Origin: CAYWBI01 sp964456445
Lineage (GTDB): Bacteria; Calditrichota; Calditrichia; Calditrichales; J004
Length of the DNA stretch: 44,250 nucleotides
Direction: 5' to 3'
Assembly: GCA_964456445.1 (NCBI GenBank)
Contig: CAYWBI010000013.1
Coordinates: forward strand, 1 to 44,250
Position 1 is the first letter of the stretch, and each line of letters begins with the position of its first letter. Below, piece by piece: positions 1 through 8,630 of this stretch. The notes beneath the pieces are model-generated. The model did no database searches. It was not told where the DNA came from and saw only the letters and a list, made by a program, of their open reading frames with translations. The position numbers and the translations under genes were made by a program.

Positions 1-272
1 ATCAAATGGTGGAAATACAATAGGGGCGGAGCCCTGACATTTATATTAAATTAATCATTTTTTCTACAAAGATTTTAGGGCTACGCCCCTAATTTACCTT
101 TTGTACTATCATTTTTCATTCTACGAAAATTTTAGGGCCACCCCCCTGATTTATCTTTAGCACCATCATTTTTTATTTGGGGCGTTAGCCCTTTAATCTT
201 CGTAGCTGATCAAATGGTGGAAATACAATAGGGGCGGAGCCCTGACATTTATATTAAATTAATTATTTTTTC
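1..272. repeat. Degenerate repeat array with GC-rich imperfect palindromes and a 208-bp duplication
   Basis: Five short GC-rich imperfect palindromes sit in an AT-rich background at 22-35, 77-90, 134-147, 179-192 and 230-243. They share the pattern AGGGCnnnGCCCCT or its reverse complement, and are spaced about 45-57 bases apart. The segments starting at 72 and 129 are degenerate 57-bp direct repeats. The first 64 bases recur at 209-272 with a single C-to-T difference, giving a 208-bp period, so the array probably continues to the left of the window. Each palindrome could form a short hairpin in either strand. No transposase or open frame is associated. The spacing and degeneracy do not fit CRISPR. 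Confidence 0.8.
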
Positions 273-299
273 ATCTGCTATATGCTTACTTCCTATTAA

Positions 300-485
300 A
301 TCTTTTCGATTCGTGTAGAACTGGTCTTAATCAAGGATGTTGCTTTTTGGATCATTCTTCGCTGTTCTCAGGATATCATCAATCATAAAAATATTGAAAC
401 CCCGTTTACATGGATGGTGCACGATACTTCGCAATTGACCCGTTCCACCTTAACCAACGCCTTCCATCGCATCAATAATTATTAA
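300..485 (+). pseudogene. Open frame without start codon, possible gene remnant
   Basis: Directly after an in-frame stop at 297-299 there is an uninterrupted frame of 61 codons ending at TAA 483-485. It has no ATG, GTG or TTG start before codon 37 (an ATG at 408-410). The residue composition is protein-like: it includes the segments LVLIKDVAFWIIL and TPFTWMVHDTSQLT and is not low-complexity. It may be the 3' remnant of a gene broken by the repeat array to its left. I do not recognise the family, and chance openness over 186 bases cannot be excluded. Confidence 0.3.
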
Positions 486-510
486 TTGTTAATTATTAAT
501 TGTTAATTGT
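476..510. repeat. AT-rich heptamer tandem repeat
   Basis: Five consecutive heptamers of the form TAATT(A/G)T lie between the open-frame remnant and the end of the nucleotidase gene. It is a simple-sequence array with no visible coding role. Confidence 0.85.
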
Positions 511-525
511 TACTTGCTTATCGCC

Positions 526-1467
526 CTAAACCGCTTCCAGTACCATTTCATGAAACTGACCGTTGGTGGCAATCACGCCGCGATTTTCGCTCAGTTTTTT
601 GCCCCGGCTAAAATCCAAAGGTTTACCCGTGGCGTCGCACACCATGCCACCCGCTTCCTCCACAATAATCGTCCCGGCGGCATGGTCCCATATTTTTTCC
701 CGGTAGTCCGGCATTTCCGGTTTGGGCAGCCGCAGATATACTTCCGCGTCACCGCTAGCTAGAACCGCATACTTAACCTGGCTATCCACCCGTACCGAGG
801 CTTTGCGTTCACCGAAGGTTTCGATTATCATTGCCTGCCCCGCATGATTGGCGTGGCCTTTTTCAACACTTTCCAGAAAGCGTACCGATTCATCCGGCGT
901 ACGTTCGGACACGTGCAGGTTGCGGCTCTTGTCCAAATTAAAATCATTTGCCACGCTGCCTTGCCCGCGCAGGGCGTAAAAAAGGGAGCCTTTGGAAGTT
1001 TCATCATAATCCAGATTGGGGCAACCCAGAACACCCAAAACCACCTGGCCATCTTTTATAAGCGCCAGGGCCACGGCATAGTGTTCACCACGCAGAAATC
1101 CCTTGGTCCCATCGATGGGGTCCAGGGTCCAAAACAGATCGGAGGGCATACCGTTGCCCAAATCGATGGTGTCGGTGATCTGCCCGGCCGGAACACCCGG
1201 TAAAAAAGATGTTATTTTTTCAAGCATGGCCTCGTTTTCAGGCTTGCGCAGATCCCCGGCATCTTCCTCGCCCACAATGGGAATATCGGGGAAGGCCGAA
1301 TTAAGCACACTGCAGATCAAGGCCTGTGAGGCGTAATCCGCAATGGTTACAGGACTTTTATCTTTTTTATCCATGCTGTCTGCGCTCACCAGTTGATGTT
1401 GGATTTCACGACAAATCATACTGGCGGCGCTTACGGCCTGCAATGCGGGATTTAAATATTTTTCCAT
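526..1467 (-). CDS. 3'(2'),5'-bisphosphate nucleotidase, Hal2/SAL1-like (inositol-monophosphatase superfamily)
   Basis: This 313-aa protein belongs to the lithium-sensitive Mg2+-dependent phosphatase superfamily. The metal-binding motifs are visible: GEED at 66-69, DPIDGT at 116-121 and WDHAAG at 260-265. The stretch KSPVTIADY (37-45) and the context GTKGFLRGEHYAVALAL resemble eukaryotic Hal2/SAL1 PAP phosphatases more than bacterial CysQ. The predicted reaction is removal of the 3'-phosphate of 3'-phosphoadenosine 5'-phosphate to give AMP, a sulfate-assimilation or RNA-turnover clean-up step in the cytosol. No signal peptide is present. AAGG lies a few bases upstream of the ATG. It stands alone, and no sulfate-assimilation genes are nearby. 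Activity on inositol phosphates cannot be excluded. Confidence 0.85.
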   Translation of the reverse strand: MEKYLNPALQAVSAASMICREIQHQLVSADSMDKKDKSPVTIADYASQALICSVLNSAFPDIPIVGEEDAGDLRKPENEAMLEKITSFLPGVPAGQITDTIDLGNGMPSDLFWTLDPIDGTKGFLRGEHYAVALALIKDGQVVLGVLGCPNLDYDETSKGSLFYALRGQGSVANDFNLDKSRNLHVSERTPDESVRFLESVEKGHANHAGQAMIIETFGERKASVRVDSQVKYAVLASGDAEVYLRLPKPEMPDYREKIWDHAAGTIIVEEAGGMVCDATGKPLDFSRGKKLSENRGVIATNGQFHEMVLEAV

Positions 1468-1545
1468 TTGAGCCTTATGCTATATTCACGGTTGTGTATT
1501 CTAAGTTCAGTTTTATAAAAATTGCTCCTATTAACCGGTTGATTA

Positions 1546-1827
1546 TTACAATGATGCAAGGCCGGCTATAAGCGCCACCAGCACCCCGGTTATGATTATA
1601 GACATAGGATTTGCAAAATTCAATGTGATGCCAAGACCACTTCTTTTGGGCAAAAACAATCTGCTATCCAGGGGATTGTAGTAAAATACACCCAGCTTCC
1701 AGCTATCGGCTTCACCCGGGGCCAAATTCCGCCATTTTTTTGTAATGATCGTGTTTATAAAGATGACTATCGTGACTGAAAGGGCCGTGACAATCAGGAT
1801 AAATTGTAGACTTTCCGGGATAATCAT
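1546..1827 (-). CDS. Small membrane protein, DUF5808-like
   Basis: A protein of 93 aa, or 102 aa if it starts at the GTG 1852-1854. It has an N-terminal hydrophobic segment, a central soluble block with the sequence FYYNPLDSRLFLPKR followed by NFANP, and a C-terminal hydrophobic segment. The central block resembles the DUF5808 motif, which occurs in small prokaryotic membrane proteins of unknown function. I prefer the internal ATG (1825-1827) because GGGTGG precedes it, while the GTG has no Shine-Dalgarno. Its termination is about 80 bases from the nucleotidase start, and both genes are on the minus strand, so it may be co-transcribed upstream of it. Function unknown. Confidence 0.65.
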   Translation of the reverse strand: MIIPESLQFILIVTALSVTIVIFINTIITKKWRNLAPGEADSWKLGVFYYNPLDSRLFLPKRSGLGITLNFANPMSIIITGVLVALIAGLASL

Positions 1828-2128
1828 GATCCGCCACCCAATCTGTTTTGCCACTCATAATATATTTACATCTGTGAGATGGAAATGATCTGAAAGCTTT
1901 AGCGAAATCCACAGCTGCCCCTTTTGGTTTAGGGAGCACATATTACGATAATTTCCATCGCAGAAAATTACATTTTTCACCCTTACAATGCAACGCATCG
2001 CATTTGATTTTTTATAAATATTGCCTTGCACTTATACGGTGATATCTTAAATTCCCTAAGGGAAAGTTCTAAACGTTGATAAAAACTTTCCACCCCTTAT
2101 CTAAATCATCTTCTGTAAAGGACATGGA

Positions 2129-5100
2129 ATGCGCATATCTATCTTTATGTTTCTTTTTTCGGCGATTGCAGCGTTAACCTTCTCTGGTTGTAAAAGCGAG
2201 AAAAGCCAAACGGAATCATCCGGAGTAAAACAGCCAACAGCCAAAATTATAAGCGCGTTACCGGCCAGCGTAATCGCTCCGGATGCGCCCTTGCAAATCC
2301 GCTTCGTAAATGCCGTGGTTACAGATACCTCTGATGCGCCGGTCGAAGAAGCATTTCAGATTGACCCAAACTTAAAAGTCCGGTTAAGCTGGAGTGACGC
2401 CCGGACCCTGAAAGCAACACCGTTGGAAGAAGCGGCAAGAGGAACGGAATACAAAGCATCATTGAACCTGAGCTTGCTATTGCCCAACCGTTTTAAAGAT
2501 ATCGCGCCGATAAAATTCACTTTTCGTACACTAAGTCAGGAAGTAACCGGATATGATGGCCAATTTACAGCCGGGAACGAAGACAAAGCCGATATTGTTA
2601 TTTACAGCGGACGCATCTCACTATTGTTAAAATCCGATTTAAATGCGGTAAAAAATGCTTTTGCCATAAAGGAAGGCCGCAACACCCTGCCCTTAAAATG
2701 GCACATGGAAAGAGGCGGGCGAAGCTTTTCATTTAACACAGAACGTCTCCAACGCAAAAAAACGGACCGCCATTTTTTAGTTCAGGTGGACGCCGCTGCC
2801 CTTCAACTGGAACGTGATTTTAAATATGATCTCCTTCTGCCCGCCATCACCAGTTTTAAAGCCCTGAACGTTACCGTTGCCGGAGGAAACGAAGCCAATC
2901 CACAGATAAAAGTAACTTTTTCCGACATACTGGCCACTAATCAGGATATCCGCGGTTTGATAAGCATCGAACCGGCCATATCAATCAAAATAAAAAAATC
3001 GGCAAGTACGGCAATTTTAAGCGGTCCATTTGTCCACGGTCAGGATTATACCATCAACATCCATCCGGGTATTCGTGATAAATGGGGCGGACAAACGACT
3101 AAACTCACAAAGGAAAAGCTTACTTTCGAAAACATACAACCACAAATCCGCTTTGCACGAGGTGGAATTATCCTTCCTTCCGATAAGGAGCAAAAAATTG
3201 CCTTTATGACGGTGAACGTGGCTAAAGTTCATTTAAATATCATGCGTGTGTTCGAATCCAACATCGGGCAATTCTTACAGATGGAACGGCTTGATGGAAA
3301 CAGTTTGAGACGAAATGAATTCTCGTATCAGATGAAAAGGGTAGGCATTACCGTTGCTGATACAGATTTGGTGATTTCATCGGCGCCAAATAAATGGTTA
3401 CAGAGCGAAGTCAATGTTGAAAAGCTGATCGAAGGCCATGCCAGAGGGTTTTTACTTTTGCATCTCAGTTTTAATAAAAAGGATATGATATATAAAATCC
3501 CCAAGGAGGACAACAGTTATCGGGGCTACCGACGTAACAAACGCAACCGCTACGGCTCAGTCGGTAGTTACTGGTACATGTACAACATGGCCAATGTGTA
3601 TAAACCGGTCATCGTTTCCGATATCGGGCTGACACTTAAAACAGGCAAAAACGATACCCGTGTATATGCCACGGACCTCATATCCGGTAAACCCCTGTCC
3701 AAAACACATATCATCCTGCGTACTCTTCAAAACCAAATGATCGGAGAGCTGGAAACCGATTCCGAAGGGATGGCAAAATTTTATGATATTGCCGAAAATA
3801 TATTTTATGTGGAAGGGCTTAAGAACGGTCAGCGCAGCATAATCAAAACAAATGATATGGCCTGGAACCTGTCATCGTTTGATATCAGCGGAACAGTCCA
3901 GTTAAAAAACACCTACAAGGGATTTATATATAATGACCGCGGCGTGTACCGTCCGGGCGACACGATCCACGTTTCAGCGCTTTTCCGATCAGATGAAAAG
4001 CCAATGCCGGATGGTTTGCCGGTAACGCTAAAAGTAAAAAATCCCAGGGGACAACTGGTGTATGAAAAAACAAATACCAGTGGAGTGGATGGATTCTATT
4101 CCTTCACATTCAGCAGTGCAGCAACAGACCCCACGGGTCTTTACATTGGAAAGTTCAGCGCCGGAGCGACCAGTTTTGACCATCGCTTTCGCATCGAAAC
4201 AATCGCGCCGGAACGTTTAAAAGTTGCGGTGTCATCCAATCCACAAATCCTAAACAACAAAACAAAAAATGCCGCCCTCCATGTAGATGCAAAATATTTA
4301 TTTGGCGCCCCGGCCAGCGGTTTGCCCATCAATATCCGGGTATCGGTAAATAGCGTGCCAACACGTTTTAAGAACTATAAAGATTTTGTCTTCAATTCAA
4401 CCAATAGTGATTTTCACAGTATTGATGAACAGGTAAGCAGCGGGGTAACGGATAAGAATGGCGCGTTTGACACAAGCTGGAGAAAGCCATCCCTAAGCAA
4501 TGCACCGGGAATGCTGCGCGCTTTATTTAATGTAGCCGTACATGAAAAAGGCGGCCGTCCCGTCAAACGCCAATTAGCCGTTCCCTTTCATGTACATCCC
4601 CTTTATATCGGCTACCGTCCCGCGGAGCTGCAATGGAATTATGCCCAATTAAACAGTACACTTAAAATTCCGGCGGTCATGGTAAACACGGAAGGCAAGG
4701 CCCTTATCGGAAAAAGCATCCATTACCGTATTTATCACAACCAGTCAAACTGGTGGTGGGAGTATAACAGCAGGGACCGCTTCCGTATGCGTTTTAAGGA
4801 AGCAACAAATTCCATTCAATTGGACGAAGGTACCCTGATCAGCGCCGCACGCCCGGTAAACCTACAGTTTACCCCGGTAGAATCCGGGGAATATATGATC
4901 GAATTCTCCGATCCGGCGAAAGGCGGGCATACGGTAAATTATTTTTTTAGCGCTGGATTTTATGGCGGCGGCAACCGGGCAAAAGACGCCGGTGACCTGG
5001 CGTTGCACAGTGACAAACAAAAGTACCGGCCGGGCGATGAGGCGGTTATCTCCTTTCCCATGCCTGCAGAGGCCATCGCACTGGTCACCGTTGAAAAAGG

Positions 5101-7663
5101 CGGACATATCATTGCCAATCACTGGCATTATCCGTCAGGGAAAAGCCCCACGGAAAAAGTCCGTATCCCCGTTACCGAAGAGATGCAACCGACCGCTTAT
5201 GTTTCGGTTTCGGTAATACAACCGCATCAGGCAACGCTCAGTGATCGTCCGTTGCGCAGTTATGGCGTGGTGCCACTCAATATCCACAACCCGGATGCGC
5301 GTCAGGAAATTATGCTGCAAATGCCCAAAGAGCTTAAACCCGGGCAAAGTTTTGATATCCAATTGCAAACAGGCGACAAACAGCCTACCCAATACACCGT
5401 CGCCATGGTTGATGAAGGCTTATTGCAACTGACCCGTTTTAAATCCCCGGACCCACTGGCCTTTTTCTTTCGGAAGGAAAAGCTCTCGATACGCAGTTAT
5501 GACCTCTATGGCAAGGTACTTGGCGCCAACCGCGGCGATATCTTTAAAACTTTTTCCATCGGCGGTGACATGGATCTTGCCATGCTGAGCGAAAGGGAAA
5601 CCAACAGCAAGGACAAAAACAGCGCGCTACGTCGATTTAAACCTGTGGCTTTTTTTGAAGGCCCATTGCTAAGCGATGCACACGGCGCATTAACCGTTCA
5701 CTTTACAATGCCGGACTATATCGGTGAACTGCGTCTAATGGTGGTTTCCGCCAGTAAAAATCGTTACGGCAGCCTTGAAAAGAGTGTTCCGGTAAAGGCC
5801 GATTTGATGGTTCTGCCAACCGCGCCAAGGGTTTTAGGGCCAGGGGATGTGGTTACGCTACCGGTTACGGTATTTGCCAACACAATCCCCGACGGGCCCG
5901 TCGGCGTTACAATCAAAACCAAAGGCTCCATAAAGGTTGTTGGACCGGCCGAGCGCCAATTGACTTTTACGCAAACCGGTGAACAGGATATCAATTTTAG
6001 GGTACAGGCGTCACCTGCCATCGGGCCGGCACAGATCCGTATTGAGGCCGGCGACGGCAGGTCCAGTGCACATTACACGGCCGATCTTCCCATCCGTGCT
6101 TCAGCCCAGCGGGAATATATTTCAATACGCAAGGAAACGATGCCCGGCAATTCGGTGCGGTTAAAAATTCCGCCCCGGGGTATAAAGGGCAGCAGCAAAG
6201 CGCGGCTTACCTTGCGTCTTACACCGGACATGAACCTTGGCCCACGTCTGTTCGAACTGATCCATTATCCCTATGGCTGTATTGAGCAAACCACATCATC
6301 GGCCCTGCCCCAGCTTTTTATTCGAAATTTTATCGCACCATCGCAACTTGCGGATAAGGATATTGCCGACAATATCAATAGTGCCCTGCGCCGCCTGCGG
6401 AAGTTTACCCTGCGCTCGGGCGCATTCAGCTATTGGCCGGGCGCCAATGATTTTTCCGCCTGGGGGACCAATTACGCCGGTCATTTTATGATTGAGGACC
6501 GCAAGCACGGGTATTATGTGCCGGATGATTTATTTGACGGATGGCAGCGTTTTGAACAATCCCGCGCTTTACTGACAACCGAAGACATGACCACACGTTT
6601 GTACCGCTTATATTTACTTGCGCTCTCGGGAAATCCGGCCATCGGGCCGATGAACCTGATAAAAGAGGGGGCATTGGATCAGCTTAATAATACCCAGCGC
6701 TGGTTATTGGCCTCCGCCTATAAACTTTCCGGTAACGAGGACGAGGCCAAACGGATCAGCAGTGAAGCAGGGATAACCGTGGCCGACAAAGGTTATGATG
6801 AACATACCTTTGGTACCGCCCAACGGGATAAAGGGTTAATTTTGCAGCAAGCGGTTTTGTTTAAACAATGGCCAAAGGCGGATCGACTGGCGGATGAACT
6901 GATCGTACTTATGCGTTCGGACAACTGGCTTTCCACACAGGAAAAAGCTTTTATCCTGATGGGGCTGGCGCAATATCAATCGGCCATGATTGACAACAAG
7001 AACACGGAGCAAAAGTTAATTGGTAGCATACACTTCGCCAGCGGTCAGAAAAAACCCTTCGACACCGATCAAAACTTTTTCAGCATAGACGTGGATGCGC
7101 AAATGGATCAGGACATCCGAATAGACTTCTCCGACAAATGTACATCCAAGCGTTTGTTTGCCACGCTTGATTGGAGCGGCATTCCTTTGGTCAGCACACA
7201 AAAGAATACGGCGCGAAACCTTAGCCTTAATGTCCGTTGGATGGATGAAGATGGCCGGGCAATAAACCCATCAAGGACAAAACAGGGACAAACAATTTGG
7301 GGACTTTTCCAAGTAGGGTTAAGCGCCCGGCGGGGCAGGTTAAAAAACCTGGCCTTAACACAGATTATTCCCTCGGGGTGGGAAATAGAAAACAACCTGT
7401 CCCAATATACTGCCCTGCCCTCCTGGGCAACCAGCTTACGGGTGACAAACGGAACGTACCGGGATATACGGGATGACCGGGCACAGTGGTTCTTTGATCT
7501 CTACGGAAAGCAGACCCGGAATTTTCTGTTAAAAATCAATGTGGTCAGCCAGGGTCATTTTTATTTGCCGGGCGCCATGACCGAGGCCATGTACGACCAT
7601 AGTTATCTTGCCACGAAGGCTGGGGGCTGGGTCGATGTTGTACCGGCCGGGATACGGCCATGA
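2129..7663 (+). CDS. Alpha-2-macroglobulin family lipoprotein (YfhM/MagB-like)
   Basis: A 1844-aa bacterial alpha-2-macroglobulin, predicted to trap attacking proteases in the periplasm. The N-terminus is a lipoprotein signal with lipobox TFSGC, giving acylated Cys21. A macroglobulin repeat of the A2M_N type carries GVYRPGD at 605-611. The A2M core domain lies around 1180-1215 (segment FTMPDYIGELRL). The thioester motif CIEQ is at 1384-1387 in the context YGCIEQTT, so the reactive thioester should form. The start is supported by AAAGGA upstream. The length is somewhat above that of E. coli YfhM. The usual partner, penicillin-binding protein 1C (pbpC), does not follow; instead the stop overlaps the start of a HAD phosphatase by four bases. 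Confidence 0.92.
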   Translation: MRISIFMFLFSAIAALTFSGCKSEKSQTESSGVKQPTAKIISALPASVIAPDAPLQIRFVNAVVTDTSDAPVEEAFQIDPNLKVRLSWSDARTLKATPLEEAARGTEYKASLNLSLLLPNRFKDIAPIKFTFRTLSQEVTGYDGQFTAGNEDKADIVIYSGRISLLLKSDLNAVKNAFAIKEGRNTLPLKWHMERGGRSFSFNTERLQRKKTDRHFLVQVDAAALQLERDFKYDLLLPAITSFKALNVTVAGGNEANPQIKVTFSDILATNQDIRGLISIEPAISIKIKKSASTAILSGPFVHGQDYTINIHPGIRDKWGGQTTKLTKEKLTFENIQPQIRFARGGIILPSDKEQKIAFMTVNVAKVHLNIMRVFESNIGQFLQMERLDGNSLRRNEFSYQMKRVGITVADTDLVISSAPNKWLQSEVNVEKLIEGHARGFLLLHLSFNKKDMIYKIPKEDNSYRGYRRNKRNRYGSVGSYWYMYNMANVYKPVIVSDIGLTLKTGKNDTRVYATDLISGKPLSKTHIILRTLQNQMIGELETDSEGMAKFYDIAENIFYVEGLKNGQRSIIKTNDMAWNLSSFDISGTVQLKNTYKGFIYNDRGVYRPGDTIHVSALFRSDEKPMPDGLPVTLKVKNPRGQLVYEKTNTSGVDGFYSFTFSSAATDPTGLYIGKFSAGATSFDHRFRIETIAPERLKVAVSSNPQILNNKTKNAALHVDAKYLFGAPASGLPINIRVSVNSVPTRFKNYKDFVFNSTNSDFHSIDEQVSSGVTDKNGAFDTSWRKPSLSNAPGMLRALFNVAVHEKGGRPVKRQLAVPFHVHPLYIGYRPAELQWNYAQLNSTLKIPAVMVNTEGKALIGKSIHYRIYHNQSNWWWEYNSRDRFRMRFKEATNSIQLDEGTLISAARPVNLQFTPVESGEYMIEFSDPAKGGHTVNYFFSAGFYGGGNRAKDAGDLALHSDKQKYRPGDEAVISFPMPAEAIALVTVEKGGHIIANHWHYPSGKSPTEKVRIPVTEEMQPTAYVSVSVIQPHQATLSDRPLRSYGVVPLNIHNPDARQEIMLQMPKELKPGQSFDIQLQTGDKQPTQYTVAMVDEGLLQLTRFKSPDPLAFFFRKEKLSIRSYDLYGKVLGANRGDIFKTFSIGGDMDLAMLSERETNSKDKNSALRRFKPVAFFEGPLLSDAHGALTVHFTMPDYIGELRLMVVSASKNRYGSLEKSVPVKADLMVLPTAPRVLGPGDVVTLPVTVFANTIPDGPVGVTIKTKGSIKVVGPAERQLTFTQTGEQDINFRVQASPAIGPAQIRIEAGDGRSSAHYTADLPIRASAQREYISIRKETMPGNSVRLKIPPRGIKGSSKARLTLRLTPDMNLGPRLFELIHYPYGCIEQTTSSALPQLFIRNFIAPSQLADKDIADNINSALRRLRKFTLRSGAFSYWPGANDFSAWGTNYAGHFMIEDRKHGYYVPDDLFDGWQRFEQSRALLTTEDMTTRLYRLYLLALSGNPAIGPMNLIKEGALDQLNNTQRWLLASAYKLSGNEDEAKRISSEAGITVADKGYDEHTFGTAQRDKGLILQQAVLFKQWPKADRLADELIVLMRSDNWLSTQEKAFILMGLAQYQSAMIDNKNTEQKLIGSIHFASGQKKPFDTDQNFFSIDVDAQMDQDIRIDFSDKCTSKRLFATLDWSGIPLVSTQKNTARNLSLNVRWMDEDGRAINPSRTKQGQTIWGLFQVGLSARRGRLKNLALTQIIPSGWEIENNLSQYTALPSWATSLRVTNGTYRDIRDDRAQWFFDLYGKQTRNFLLKINVVSQGHFYLPGAMTEAMYDHSYLATKAGGWVDVVPAGIRP

Positions 7664-8349
7664 CCCCGAAAGCAGTGATTTTTGATCTGGACGGCACCTT
7701 GTTAAACACCTTACAGGATCTGGCAAATTCGGTAAATGCGGTTTTGGCAAACAATGGTTTTCCCACCCACCCACCGGATGCTTTCCGTTATTTTGTGGGC
7801 CGCGGGGTGGATTATATGCTGGAACAGGCCTTGCCATCAAACAGACGCAACCCGGAGTCGGTCCAAAAATATGTTGCTGAATTCAGCGCCTATTACGCCC
7901 AACACTGGGCGGATTTTACAAAACCCTATCCGGGGATACCCGAAATGCTGCACAGCCTGACGGCAAAAAATCTGCCTTATGCAATCCTATCCAATAAGCC
8001 ACACGGCTTTACACAAAAATGTGTGCAACAGCTATTAGGTGAAATTCATTTCCAGTTTATTTGGGGGCATAAGCAGGAATATCCGCGTAAACCGGAACCC
8101 GGATCCGCGCTGGCGCTGGCAGATTTGCTGGGTCACAAAACGGATGAGATCATGTTTGTCGGGGATTCATACATCGATATGCAAACCGCTACAAATGCCG
8201 GTATGATTGCAGCGGGTGTGGCCTGGGGTTTCCGCGGCGTGGATGAATTGCAGGAACACGGTGCACATCATATATTTTACAAACCGGAGGAAATTAGCGC
8301 GTTTATCATTAAAGATGTCAAAGAAAATTATACGGGGCGTATGGCATAA
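7660..8349 (+). CDS. gph: HAD-superfamily phosphatase, phosphoglycolate phosphatase-like
   Basis: A 229-aa haloacid-dehalogenase hydrolase. All four motifs are present: DLDGT with nucleophile Asp9 and Asp11, SNK at 111-113, Lys144 in RKPEPG, and GDS at 168-170 followed by Asp173. A helical cap of the Gph type lies between motifs I and II. The predicted activity is dephosphorylation of 2-phosphoglycolate or a similar small phosphoester in the cytosol. Its ATG overlaps the TGA of the alpha-2-macroglobulin gene (ATGA), which implies translational coupling although the two products act in different compartments. Substrate assignment within the Gph/PpaX/NagD-like group is uncertain. Confidence 0.85.
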   Translation: MTPKAVIFDLDGTLLNTLQDLANSVNAVLANNGFPTHPPDAFRYFVGRGVDYMLEQALPSNRRNPESVQKYVAEFSAYYAQHWADFTKPYPGIPEMLHSLTAKNLPYAILSNKPHGFTQKCVQQLLGEIHFQFIWGHKQEYPRKPEPGSALALADLLGHKTDEIMFVGDSYIDMQTATNAGMIAAGVAWGFRGVDELQEHGAHHIFYKPEEISAFIIKDVKENYTGRMA

Positions 8350-8630
8350 GCCGCACAATTTATTCCGGGAAGTTCGAAACCCGGCGCCTTTACCAGCCTG
8401 TGAAGCGGATACTCACAGGGAAAACAATAACGACGGTTTGGTTTTATCGGAACAAAACAGGCAGAGGGAACACAATTTAAGTAGAAAATCTGTAAAACAT
8501 TACAGAACCTGGCATTAGACAAAAGGTAAAAGGTAAAAGGTAAAAAAAATACAACTTTATATTTCGCAGTCCCGGAAGCAATCAACCGGCATTCAGATAT
8601 GGGGCGGATACTTTTATTGCAGAGATTGTC
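8350..8630. other. Convergent intergenic region with three small hairpins and a heptamer repeat
   Basis: The tail-to-tail space between the HAD phosphatase and the HD-GYP gene holds three inverted repeats: 8365-8384 (CCGGG stem), 8397-8419 (CCTGTGA stem) and 8490-8505 (CTGTAA stem, four-base loop). None is followed by a clean T-tract. A heptamer array, AAAAGGT three times, occupies 8521-8541. I see no gene here. The hairpins may together end transcription from the left. Confidence 0.5.

Noticed and set aside
1..272. Possible CRISPR array
   Set aside because: Repeats are degenerate, alternate in orientation and include the supposed spacers in the 208-bp duplication; no cas genes nearby.
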